From Myxococcota bacterium (lineage in GTDB: Bacteria; Myxococcota_A; Bradymonadia; UBA7976; UBA1532): a DNA stretch of 37,675 bases. Made by a program: the position numbers and the translations under genes. Below, one piece after another: positions 15,678 through 26,400 of this stretch. The notes beneath the pieces are model-generated. The model saw only the letters and a program-made list of their open reading frames with translations. It was not told the origin of the DNA and did not search any database. Numbering within the stretch: the stretch's first letter is position 1; each line of letters begins with the position of its first letter. The DNA lies in assembly GCA_023150895.1 (NCBI GenBank), contig JAKLJY010000082.1, forward strand, positions 1-37,675, written 5' to 3'.

Positions 15678-17066
15678 ATGGGCGGCTTCGGCGCCGCGGC
15701 GCGCCCGGTCGCCATCGGTGACGTCGTCGAACTCGACGTCGCCCACCTCGCCGATGGCCCCGACGCCTTGTGCACCGTGGGCGGCTACGTCGTTTTCGTC
15801 GCGTTCGCGCTCCCAGGCGAGCGCATCCGCGCCCGGATCGTCTCCGCCGGGCGCAAACACGGGCGGGCGGAGCTCATCGAGGTGCTGCGGCCCTCGCCCG
15901 ACCGCGTGCGCCCGCGGTGCGCACACTTCGGCGCCTGCGGGGGCTGCGACTTCCAGATGCAGGCCCCGGAGGCGCAGCGCACGGCAGCGACGGCCCGGGT
16001 GGCAAAAGCCCTCGCGTTCGCCCTGAAACGACCGGCCGAGTCGCTCCCCGTGCGGCCGGCCGTGGGGGCGCCCACCCCCTGGGGCCAGCGCACGAAGGTG
16101 GCGCTGATGTTGGAGACGGACGATCGACAGTGGCTCGCGGCGGGTCTCTTCGCCCGCCGCAGCCAACGGGTCGTGCCGCTGTACGAGTGCCCGGTGACGG
16201 ATTCGACGGCCCTCGGGCTCGCCCTGCGCAGCGTGGCACAGATCAGGGCGCGCCGCATTCCCGTCGCCGATCCCCGAACCGGCGCGCCGGGGTTGCGGGC
16301 GGTCGTGGCCCGCAGCACGGGTCCGAAGACGCCGCCCCACCTGCTGCTGGTCGGCACGGAGCCCGATGACGGCGACATCGCCTCGATGGTGGAAGTGGCG
16401 ACGGCGGCCGGCGCCGGCGGCCTCGCCTACAATGTCGGTCCGGAGAACGGTCCCTTCCTGATCGGCCGCGACACGCGGGTGCTCAGCGGCCCGCAGCGGG
16501 TCACGATCGAGGCCGCCGGTCGCCCGTATCTGGTGTCTCCGGGGGCGTTTTTCCAGACGTCGACGTGGGGGGCCGCGCACCTCGTCGAGGCCGTGTCGGC
16601 CCGATTTACGCCCCCGGCGGGGTCCGACGCGCTCGACCTGTACTGTGGCGGCGGTCTGCTGACGCTGCCCCTGGCGTCGCGCTGCCGGCGCATCGTCGGC
16701 ATCGAGGGCAACCCGGCGGCCATCGAAGATGCCCGCACGACCGCCCGCGCCTGGAACACACCCAACGCCACGTTCATCGCCGGTCGGGTCGAGGACGAGC
16801 TCCGCGCGGCCGCCCGCCGGCTCGACGTTCACACGGTCGTGCTCGATCCCCCTCGCGACGGCTGCGATCCGGCCGTCCTGCGCGCGCTCGCAGAGAGCGT
16901 CCGCCCGCGTCGGGTGATCTACGTCTCGTGCGAACCAACCGCCCTCGCGCGAGACGTCGCCGCGCTCGCCGCCGGCGAATACGCCCTCGTCGAGGCCGCC
17001 CCGTTCGAGATGTTCCCGCACACCCACCACGTCGAGACCGTGGCCGTGCTCGAACCCGCGCGCTGA
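15678..17066 (+). CDS. rlmD: 23S rRNA (uracil-5-)-methyltransferase, RlmD/RumA type
   Basis: The enzyme methylates C5 of a uridine in 23S rRNA (U1939 in E. coli) using SAM. The 462 residues contain an N-terminal TRAM RNA-binding domain (about 10-70), the iron-sulfur cluster motif CAHFGACGGC with Cys81, Cys87 and Cys90 plus Cys171 (YECPV) as fourth ligand, the SAM motif LDLYCGGGLLTLPLA, the LDPPRDGCDP block, and YVSCEP with the catalytic Cys418. The FPHTHHVETVAVL ending is typical of the TrmA/RlmC/RlmD family. The Fe-S motif argues for RlmD (RumA) or RlmC rather than TrmA; which uridine is modified cannot be read from sequence. The gene follows the TerB-like gene by seven bases. Confidence 0.9.
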   Translation: MGGFGAAARPVAIGDVVELDVAHLADGPDALCTVGGYVVFVAFALPGERIRARIVSAGRKHGRAELIEVLRPSPDRVRPRCAHFGACGGCDFQMQAPEAQRTAATARVAKALAFALKRPAESLPVRPAVGAPTPWGQRTKVALMLETDDRQWLAAGLFARRSQRVVPLYECPVTDSTALGLALRSVAQIRARRIPVADPRTGAPGLRAVVARSTGPKTPPHLLLVGTEPDDGDIASMVEVATAAGAGGLAYNVGPENGPFLIGRDTRVLSGPQRVTIEAAGRPYLVSPGAFFQTSTWGAAHLVEAVSARFTPPAGSDALDLYCGGGLLTLPLASRCRRIVGIEGNPAAIEDARTTARAWNTPNATFIAGRVEDELRAAARRLDVHTVVLDPPRDGCDPAVLRALAESVRPRRVIYVSCEPTALARDVAALAAGEYALVEAAPFEMFPHTHHVETVAVLEPAR

Positions 17067-17069
17067 CGG

Positions 17070-17083
17070 CGGGGCCGGCCCCG
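17070..17083. terminator. Palindrome between convergent genes
   Basis: CGGGGCCGGCCCCG is a perfect 14-bp palindrome in the 22-base gap between the rlmD stop and the last codon of the minus-strand operon. As RNA it could fold as a 5-bp GC stem with a 4-nt loop in both directions. No T-tract follows. Confidence 0.35.
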
Positions 17084-17088
17084 GGCGT

Positions 17089-20000
17089 TCAGCGCAGCCG
17101 CCAGCCCGTTTCCGGTTCCGCCGCGTTCTCGACCATGTATTCGGCGCGGATCTGTACCGGCACCTCGCCGCGCAGGCGCCAGGTGGCGCCGTCGTCGCCC
17201 GCGCCCTCGAGGAAGGGCGGCGCCTCGGGGTCCTCCGAAGAGACGGACGTCGTGGTGATGCCGCCGCACATCCAGGTGCCGAGCCGACCCTCGTGGATGG
17301 CGGTGCCGAACGGGCAGTAGCCGGTCGCCGGATCGCAGCCCGGCACGGCGGCGTTGTCCCCCACGAAGAGGGCATCGGCGCAGGCGACCTCGCAGTAGGC
17401 CCCGCCGGTGTGGGGCGTGCAGCCGCAGCTCAGCCGACCGAACGCCGCGGGGTTGCCCGCGCCGAGGACGCCGATGGGATTCTCGCGGTGACCCGGGCAG
17501 AGGTCCCGCCAGGCCCGCACGTCTTCGGGCATGCGACGGACGCTCGCGACCGGGGCCGGCTTCCACTCGTCGATGCAGCCCCGCGCGTAGACGCCGTCGG
17601 CGCTGGTGTCGATGTAACGAACCGAGGCGAACCCGACGTCCCCCTGCCGTACGGCGGCGCCCCCGACGGGCGTACAGCGGACCGACGGCGGCATCCCCGG
17701 CGCGGCCGGGCTCAGGCTGCACTGGTTCATGACGAGCGGGGCGTCCGCGCGGCCCCCTTCGCTGTAGAACTCGGCGGCCTTGGTCTCCCAAGGCCGAACG
17801 CGGGGCTGCAATTCGGCGAACGCGGCCATCACCTGCACGCACTTGAACTGACTGTGGTGGTTCATCCCCATCCAGGGGAGGTCCGCGGCCCGCTGTGCGG
17901 GATCGGTGTCGCAGATGCCATGCGCGGGGGCGCGCTCGAAGCGGTCCGCGGGCACGGCGGCCACCGGCGGCGGCACCGGGCAGGTGCCCTCGTCGATCGC
18001 GCGGTCACAGGACCACGCACCGAAATCGAACCCGGCGGCCTGCTGAATGCCGGCGCTCGGGCCGTCACCGAGCGGATCGGCGTCGTAGCTCGCGTCCCGG
18101 TTGCGCACGCACGAGCGCCAATAACCATCCGTCGGTTCGCCGTCGCCGGGGACGCCATCGTCGGCCTCGGCACCGAGGTATCCGAGCGGGAAGTCGGCGT
18201 CACAACGGGAGCGTTCCCGCACGGTCAGGGTGCCGCGCCGCGCCCCGCACCGGCCGCCGAGGCAGAAGTCGGACCCGCACTCGTCGTCGGATCGACACGC
18301 GACGCCGCCGGGGAGGTTCTGTTCGTACGCCGACGTGTGCAGTTCGAGGAAGTACGCGTATCGCGAGAAAGGCCGCAATTGCGCGTCGTAGTCGACCGGG
18401 AAGACGCCCTGCGCTTCGCCGACGTCGAGCACGCCGTTGGCGTTGGCGTCCGCCCCGGGGGCGCAGGCCCGCGTGAGCGGGTTCATTTCGGCCGCTTCGA
18501 GGCGTCGGCCGTCGAGCGCCGGGTACGGCGGGTTGCCGTTGCCGACGACGAACGCTCCGCCCGGGACGTCCGTCGCTTCGTCCTCGAACAGGGGATAGCC
18601 GCCCGGGTTGGGGCACGGGCCGTCCGCGTCGGGCCGCGGCCCGTCGTCGCAGATCTGCAGCCCGAGGACCTGCCCGAGCTCGTTCTGGAGCGCAATCCGT
18701 TCGACCGTCTGCACCGTGCAGCGCGCGTTGTCCCGCAGGTGCGGATCGGCGTTGGGGCCGAGGTGCGTCGCGGCCGTCACGTTGACCCAGCCGTCCGCGT
18801 CGGCGTCGCAGGCGCGCGTCCCGGCATCGTTGGCCGAGGTGAAGAAGCCGGGCAGCGTCTCGCAGAAGCAGCGATCGTCGTTCTGCATCGTGTACGGCCC
18901 GATGCGGCCCGTCTCGCCGGCGCCGTTGCAGGCCCGGATCTGACACGGCACGCACGCCTCGCTGATCACGAGGCCGTTCTGGGTGTTCTGCCGCAACGCC
19001 TGCCCCTCCGGGCACGGGCGGTCGTTGCAGAGCGGGGGCAGACCGCCGCCCTGCTCCTCACAGAACGTGCCGGCCGGGCAGGCCTGCGCGTCGCAGATGC
19101 GGTGCGGCAGGCACGCCCCCTGCGGATCGTCCGGATCCGCGGCGTCGAAGCCCTCGAGGCAGGGCCCGCAGCCGCCAATGGGCGCGCCGTCGCAGGAGCG
19201 GTTCTCCATGAGACAAGCCGCGGCGTCGCAGACGCGACTGAGGCACGCCCCGTCGACGTCGACGTACCCATCGACGCACGCGCCGCAACTCGCGCCACCG
19301 GGAGCGTCGACGCAGGTCCGCAGGGCGTCGTCACAGGCCTCGCGCGTCGGCGACCCGGGCTCGCAGGTCGGGACCAGGGCGACACAAGCCGCGCCCTCCA
19401 GCCGGAACCCCGGCAAGCAGGCCCCGCAGACGGCCCCGCCGGCCTCTTCCACGCAGGTCCGGTTCTGCGCCGTACACATCGGAAGAATCGAGCCGGCCGC
19501 ACCCGCGACGCAGGTCGTCGGCACGTCGGCGACACAGGCGCCGCCCCGATCCGCGAAACCGGGCAGACAGGCCCCGCAGGTGGCGTCCTCGCCCGCCGGC
19601 GGTTCCACGCAGCCGCGGTTCTCGCCGCCACAGCGCAGGCTCGCACAGGTCTCGAAGGGCCGGCAGGCCATGAGCGCGCCGCCCTGGTCGGTGGTGCCGT
19701 CGACGCAGACGCCGCACGACGCGCCGTCCTCCGACTCGAGACAGGTGCGGCTCAGCGCCCGGCAGTCGGCGGCGATGCTGCCGGCACCCGCGCCGCAGTT
19801 GGCATTCATCACCGCGTCACAGCGTCCCGCGCCGGCATTCCAGGTGTAGCCGGGCAGGCACTCGGGCAGGCACTCGGCGTCGGCATTGCCGGCGGCGCGG
19901 CAGACCTGGTGTTCGGCGCACGTCACGCCGGCGCAGTCGAGATAGGGTCGGCACACGTCGTCGTCGGCGTCGCAGGTCAAGCCCGCGCCGCATGCGCGCC

Positions 20001-20472
20001 GAGGACCGCACGGGCAACCCGCCGTGTCGGCATCACACTCGACGCAGGTGTTCTCGATGCAGACGAGTCCGTCGCCGCACGTCCCCCGAGCGCCGCACGG
20101 GCAGTCGGGCAGGCCCGGCAGACAGGTGGTGCAGATGTTCTCTTCACAGTAGAAGCCGGCGTTGCAGTCGCCCTCGGCGGTGCAGGCGCAGCCCTCGTCC
20201 CCGACTGGACACGCGGGGCCCTGATCCCCCGGCCCCGGCCCGGCGTCCCCGGGTGGCTGCGCACCGCCCGGACGGGCGTCCTCGGTGACCGAGCCGCCCG
20301 TGGAGCCGCCGGTCGACCCGCCCCCAGCGCTGCCGCCGCTCGCGTCCGGTCGCCCCGGGCTGCCGCCGGCCTCTCCGCCGCCGGAGGCGTCCGTGTCGCC
20401 CGCGCCGCCGCCGCTTCCGCCGCCGCCACAGGCACACAACACCGCCGCGAATGCCAACGACACTCGATTCAT
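17089..20472 (-). CDS. Large Cys-rich lipoprotein, last gene of the Tc-like operon
   Basis: The protein has 1127 residues. The signal peptide MNRVSLAFAAVLCAC ends in a lipobox with Cys15, followed by about 70 residues of Gly/Ser/Asp linker that includes GGSTGGSTGGS. Residues about 85-180 hold short modules of the type GCxCxxxGxCxxGxxC. Residues about 185-440 hold about five EGF-like repeats with the pattern C..xNRxC....ggaxCGxCLpGf...gaC. The C-terminal half has further cysteines, two EF-hand-like acidic loops (DADADGWVN, DANANGVLD), and a Trp/Tyr-rich end. I do not recognise that half. The start is 14 bases after the stop of the TcA-like gene on the same strand, so it is cotranscribed. It is probably an outer-surface protein that works with the two large upstream proteins; its exact role is unknown. 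Confidence 0.8.
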   Translation of the reverse strand: MNRVSLAFAAVLCACGGGGSGGGAGDTDASGGGEAGGSPGRPDASGGSAGGGSTGGSTGGSVTEDARPGGAQPPGDAGPGPGDQGPACPVGDEGCACTAEGDCNAGFYCEENICTTCLPGLPDCPCGARGTCGDGLVCIENTCVECDADTAGCPCGPRRACGAGLTCDADDDVCRPYLDCAGVTCAEHQVCRAAGNADAECLPECLPGYTWNAGAGRCDAVMNANCGAGAGSIAADCRALSRTCLESEDGASCGVCVDGTTDQGGALMACRPFETCASLRCGGENRGCVEPPAGEDATCGACLPGFADRGGACVADVPTTCVAGAAGSILPMCTAQNRTCVEEAGGAVCGACLPGFRLEGAACVALVPTCEPGSPTREACDDALRTCVDAPGGASCGACVDGYVDVDGACLSRVCDAAACLMENRSCDGAPIGGCGPCLEGFDAADPDDPQGACLPHRICDAQACPAGTFCEEQGGGLPPLCNDRPCPEGQALRQNTQNGLVISEACVPCQIRACNGAGETGRIGPYTMQNDDRCFCETLPGFFTSANDAGTRACDADADGWVNVTAATHLGPNADPHLRDNARCTVQTVERIALQNELGQVLGLQICDDGPRPDADGPCPNPGGYPLFEDEATDVPGGAFVVGNGNPPYPALDGRRLEAAEMNPLTRACAPGADANANGVLDVGEAQGVFPVDYDAQLRPFSRYAYFLELHTSAYEQNLPGGVACRSDDECGSDFCLGGRCGARRGTLTVRERSRCDADFPLGYLGAEADDGVPGDGEPTDGYWRSCVRNRDASYDADPLGDGPSAGIQQAAGFDFGAWSCDRAIDEGTCPVPPPVAAVPADRFERAPAHGICDTDPAQRAADLPWMGMNHHSQFKCVQVMAAFAELQPRVRPWETKAAEFYSEGGRADAPLVMNQCSLSPAAPGMPPSVRCTPVGGAAVRQGDVGFASVRYIDTSADGVYARGCIDEWKPAPVASVRRMPEDVRAWRDLCPGHRENPIGVLGAGNPAAFGRLSCGCTPHTGGAYCEVACADALFVGDNAAVPGCDPATGYCPFGTAIHEGRLGTWMCGGITTTSVSSEDPEAPPFLEGAGDDGATWRLRGEVPVQIRAEYMVENAAEPETGWRLR

Positions 20473-20486
20473 GGGGGTCCCCCGGC

Positions 20487-23400
20487 TCAGAGTTCAGTGA
20501 AGTCCGTATAGTAGACGAAAAGGCGGATGTCGTTCACCGACGCGAGGTCGAGGTCCTGATTCACCCGCTCGTCGCGCTGATTGATGAGCAACCGCCAGTC
20601 GGTGGCCACCAGCGGGCGGTCCCGCAGGCGGGCGTTCTGGTACACCTCGGGGTCGAAGACTTTGTTGCCGCCGATGAACGGGTTGAGCACGGCGCTCAGC
20701 TCGGGGAACCGGTAGTACAGCTTTTCGTCCCGCACGGAGTTCACCAGGCTCGTGCCGCCCTGCGTCAGGTAGAGCCGAGCGACGGCATCGCCGGCCGAGT
20801 CGGCGTTGATCTCGGCCTCGATGTACCGGATCTTGTGGTTGCGCGTCGCCGGCGAGAGGCGGTCGAGGCTCGTGCCGAACGGGATCGAGGTGTACCCGCG
20901 CCGGTCGAGGATGGCCGGGTTGAGGAGCTTCTCGCGCATGAACCCGATGCGCTCGCCGAGGGTGTAGGCGCGGCCGTCCGGGGCTGTCCGGGGGATGGCG
21001 AACATGTCGTCCCGCATCGAGATGACCTGCACGCGCAGGTTGGGCAGGCCGAATTCTTCTTCAAATTCGAAGAAGGCGTTGCCGAGGTCATTCATGTAGT
21101 TCTCGAGCGTGTACTGACCGCGCGAGACCAGGCGCGTCAGGAAGAGGTCGCCCCGGCGCGCGTAGGACTGGCTGGTGTAGTACTCGAAGACGAGCGTCGC
21201 CCGGTAGGCCTCGCGGATGGCCGCATCGAAAGCCACCTCGGCGTTGATCACGGCGTCGTTGCGGAAGATGCGGATGTTCGGATCGTTGCGCGCGGCCGCC
21301 ACGTTGATGGCGAGCTGCTGCGCTTCTTCGCCCTCGGCCTGCAGGCGCTGCGCGCGATTGAAGAGCCGCTGCATCTCCCCGCGCTGCAGGGCCAACTGGT
21401 ACTGCGCCCGCAGCGCGTCGAGCTCCTTGCGCTTGAGCTCGATGACGAGGTCCTGGATCTGCCGCTGCACCTCGAGCGTCGAGGCCCGACAGGTCATCAG
21501 GTACGGCCAGGTGGACTGTTCGATGTCGAGGTCGAGGAGCTCGAGTTCCTTGTGATTGATCTTCCGCTGCTGAATCTGGACACCCACCTCGAGACCGATG
21601 TGGACGAGGGCGTAGGCCTTCCCGGCCGCGCCCGAGGCGCCGCAGACGGCCGCCGCGGCGGGTCCCGCGGCGAGTCCCCCCGCGCAGGACAACGCCGCGC
21701 CGACTTCCTGCTGCGCGAGCGCCTGCGCGGACTCCATGAGCTGGATGTCGAGCTGAAGACCGTGAATGTCCTCGCGCAGCTCGCGCCGCTCACCGCCGAT
21801 GTCGTAAGACATGTCGATGAACGCCTCTTGCAGGTCGCACATGGCGTTCAGGTAAGTCGTCGCATTCTCGATGCGCGAGAAGACGTCCCGAATGGCCTGC
21901 AGCCGGTCGTTCACGTCGATGTGCCCCTGTTCGAGGGTGATGAGCGCGCTGTGGATGTCGCCATTGGTGACGAGCCCGCAGGGGTCTCCGAGCCGCTCGA
22001 GGACCGGCGAGAGGGAGGCGTACTTCTTGATGGCGGGGTAGATGACGCCGTCGGGACCTTCGAAACTGCCGCAGATCTCGCGCAGCTGCCCTTCGTAGGT
22101 GTTGCGCAGGCGGACGAGCTCCGACTGGAACTCCGCCGTGTCCGTCTCGAAAGCGCGGTCCCCGGAGATGGCCGCGTCTTCTTTCTCGCGGGCGAGGCGC
22201 AGGCGCTGCTCGACCCGCAGGAGCATGTTCTCGAAGCCGTTGGTCTCGCGGACGTCAATCGTCGGGAACGGGATGTAATCCGGTGCGAAACCGAAAATGT
22301 TCACGTCGTCGGCGATGGTGCGATAGGCGTTCTGCATCTCCATGAGGGCGGCCCGGTAGCGCCGCGCGGCGTCCTCCATCGTCAGGCGCACGCCGTCGCG
22401 GGCGCTCTGATCGGCCTGGTCGATGATGCCCTGGAGCATGCGCGACAGAATGACGGACTCGATGTAGGCCGCCGTGTATTCGCGCTCGAGCACGCCGCGC
22501 GCGAGGTCCGGCCGGTTCACACGCTGATACCGCTCGGCGATGGCGCTCGCCGCCCGGGTCTTCTGCGTCGACGCCCGGATGACACGCTCGAAGTACTCAC
22601 CGACGGTCGCCGCAGTGACGAAATCGGCCTCGCGCTCGCCCCGGATGGAACCCCAGAGCGTCGGTGCGAGCGAGAACAGGCGCGTCACGGCCTCCTGGTA
22701 ATACTGGCGTGCTTCGTAGAGAGAACGGAACTCCCCGCCGACCACCCCGGAGAGCACGATGCCGTTGGGCTCGAAGGCGGTGCCATCGAAGGCCCCGCCG
22801 CGGTCCCCGGCGATGTCGTAGCGGGACGCAAACGCGCGGGTGAGCGCCTCGTCGCCCATCATGACCAGCAACTCGGCGTACAACCGCTCGAAGCCGTCCC
22901 GCAGGGCGCTGCGCGGCGCGTTGGGCGGGTGGTCGACCGGCCCGACGGCGAACGCCTCTTTCAAGGTGTCGACGAGGAGTTGCTTGTTCGAGTCGGACAG
23001 CGCGGCGAACTGCGTCGGCGAGCGCCGCACCGAGATGAGGCAGTCCACCCGCTCGCGGAGGCCCTCGATGGCGTCCGGGTCATAACAGTAGGGGATCTGG
23101 TCCGAGTCGGGCAGACAGATCTGCGGCGCGAACCCGACCGTCGCGCCGGTGCGACTGCGGAAACGCGTCTTGTAGCGGAATGCCTGATCAATGGCTTCGC
23201 TCAACGGCCGGAAGACGGCCACGGGCTCGGGCAGCGGCGGGAAGAAGACCTTGCCGGCGAGGAGGTCGAGGCGGTCCTCGCTGCACAGCGCCTGGTCCGC
23301 GCGGCGGCATGTCCAGGCCGGGTCGAGCTCGGCGACCCAGCCGGCGTCCACGTAGGCGTTGAGCGCCGTCTGACAGGTGCCCCGCTCCCCGGCCGCGTGC

Positions 23401-26400
23401 GTATTGCAGCGGTGTGCCGCCGGATCCGGTGCCCCGGCGTCCATGAGGAAGTAGGTGACGCGGCTGCCGGCCGGGCAGGCCTCGGCGATCTCTCCGTTGC
23501 CCCCGTCGAACGTGCCGGTCTCTTCGCAGTAGAAGTGAACGGTCTGCCCGGGGGCGAGACAGGGCTGGTCGTGACCATCCGGGTCGAGCACCTGCAAGCA
23601 CGCCAACGCGCCGGCGGAGCGCGAGACCCCGTGGACGAGCGTCTCGACGGCCGCGTTGCCGTCCGCGACGGCGCCCCCCGCGCGCGGGGTCAGGCCTGGG
23701 ATGAGATCGACGAGGGCCTCGGTGCAGGTCGGGGCGAGTTCATCGTCGACGACGGCCACCTGGGCCGGCGGGCGGGCCCCCTCGAAGACATCCGGGATGC
23801 CATTCGGCGCGCCCGGGCCCTGGTCGACGTCGACGTCGAGGTCCTGCCCGCTGCGCGTCATGAGCATGTAGCCATACGACGAGAACCCGGAGGTGTCCGA
23901 CGCCCCGAGGAACGACTCGAAGCGCTCCTCGAAAATGAGGAAGAGCTGCTCCTGATTCAGGAACCCGCCATCGAGAATGCGCAGCTCGCGGCGGCGCGGT
24001 CGCCCGTCGGGGATGGGGTTCGAGGCCGCGAGGTGTCGATTGCGAGCGCCGAGGGCGGGCTCCGCGAACGGCAGTTGCGTGCTGCGACACTCTGCGCGGT
24101 AGACACCGAGGTCGTCGGCGAAGCCGGTCTGTCGCAGGAAACCGACGGGCAGCCAGGGAAAGACCTCGCGGTTGAAGCCGGCCGGGCAGGCGTCGTCGGG
24201 GTCGTCGAGTTCGATGCGCCCGCCGACGTTGATGTAGGCGGCGGGCGTCATCGCGTGGCCGGGATCGACCAGGAGAAGACATGCCCCCGAAGGCGAGCGT
24301 GTACACGTGCCCGGCGGGCTCGCGAGCCGAATCTCGATGCCGGGGTCCCCCGCGTAGTGGAGCGCTTCGGCGCTGTTGATGCGGCCTGCGAGGAGGTTCC
24401 CGTCGCGCTCCTGCAGGTTCATCGAGATGGGGAGCTCGACCACACCGGAGGGCACGGGATCGTTCTGGGTGTTGGCGCTGAGCTCGACGAGCCCGTTGAA
24501 GCCCGTCTCGGACAGATAACAGGCGATGTTGCGGCGGCCGTTGCCGAGCGTCGAGACACAGTCTCGTGCGACGCGCTCGAAGGCCCAGGAGCCGGTGCGC
24601 ACGCTCGTCAGCATGGCGATGAAGTTCGTGAACGAGAGTCGCTCTGCGCGGAAGGCGCCCCAGACCTCGAGGAAGGCGTTGCCGAGCCGCTGTCGGGCGT
24701 CCGGGGCGTCGCGCGTCCCCGCCTGCTGCGGCGAGCCGGGGGCGGCGTTGGGCAGGTTCACCCAGCCCGTCGTGCATCCGGGCGTCCCGGCCTGACAACC
24801 GCTCGGCGTGTTGTAGAGCCCCGTCGTGCCGAACTGAGAGAAGTAATACATGCGACCCGTCCACTGACCCGTCGCGGACTGTGTGTACGCGAGGTCGAGG
24901 CCGGTCGTGTTGACCTGCGGGTGCCGCACTTCGATGCGGCCGCTGTAGGCGACACCCGGCGCCCCGGCCGCGTTGGCGACGTGAATGATCGCGGTGGTGT
25001 TCGCCGGCACCTGGACCTCGATCTCCTGCGCGCGCTGCGCCGGCCGGCCGTCGACGTACAGGTCGAGCCAGGTCAGCGGACAGGAGACCGCCGGATTGCA
25101 GAACGGCCGGTCCGCCGCGACGCGCTGATTACAGACCGCGTCGCTGCGGCCCTCGGCTTCACAGCGTTCACGGACGATGCGCTCCCGCTCTTCGCACGGC
25201 AGGTCGCAGCGAAGCTCCGCGTCCGGCTCGGTGCGCTCTTCGGTCGTGCCGTCTTCGTTCGTGATGGTGTGGGCGACCTTGCGAATGACGAAGCGGCGCG
25301 CCTCGTCGCTGTCGTTCGTCAGCCCGAACGTGCGGTCGGTGTCATAGGTGCTGAAGCTGAGGGCCGGTGTCGTCAACTGGACGGCGCCGTCGACCTGCAG
25401 CCGGGGCTCGGCGGTCGCCGGGACGCTGAAAAGACACACGCCCGTCGTGCCGTCGCCCTGGGCGTTGCACGTGTACCCCACCGCGCACGCGCCGTCGGAC
25501 AGCGAGCACGTCTGACGGCAGACCTTGCGATGGCAGATCTCGTCGTCGCCGTCACAGTCGGCGTCCCGCTCGCAGGTGGAGATGCACTTGGCATCGACGC
25601 AGGTCTGGAAATCCGGGCACTGGGCGTCGGACTCACATCGGGGCACCGGTGCGTCGGGGAGCAGACACGACCCCTCGCGGCACGTGTGCGCGGCGTTGGC
25701 GTGGCAGTCGCGCACGAGGCCGTCGGGCGGGCAGGCCGTTCGCGGCCCGTTGCCGTTCGGGAAGTAGTAGCGCCCGGTGCACGCGGTGTAACAGACGAGA
25801 TCGTCGGGGTCGCGCACTTCCTCGACGCAGCGGTCGGTCTGCGCGTTGCACACGAGACCGCGGTCGCAGTCCCCGTCGTCGCAGTTGCAGCCCTCTTCAC
25901 CCAGAACGCACTGCCGACAGAAAGCGAACTGGCAGGAGAGCCCGCCGTCGCACGCCCCGTCCGGGCCGCAGCGGAAGTTCAGCGACCCGGTCCGGTCGAC
26001 GCAGGTGCCGCCGAGACACTCGAGATGGACCTCACTGCATCGGTCGCCCGCGAGGCAGGCTTCACCGACCCCGCCCCGTTGCTCGATGCAGACGTCGCCG
26101 GCACACTCGAGCCCCCCGTTGCAGCCGCGGGCGACGCACGCACAGCCGAGGGTGCCCGCCGTGCAGCCCTCGGGCTGGCAAGTCCCCGCGTCGCAGGTAT
26201 CACCCGCCGCGTCGCACGCGCCGCCCGCGCCGCAGGGGCAGCCGGTCTCGCCCGCCGGGCAGTCGTTGGGGCGACACACGCCGTCGACACACTCGGCGTC
26301 GGCCTGACAGACACCGGCGTCGCACATGCACCCGAGGGCGCCGGCCGTGCAACCGGGGGCCTGGCAGGCGCCCTCGACACAAACGAGCGCGCTGCCGTCC

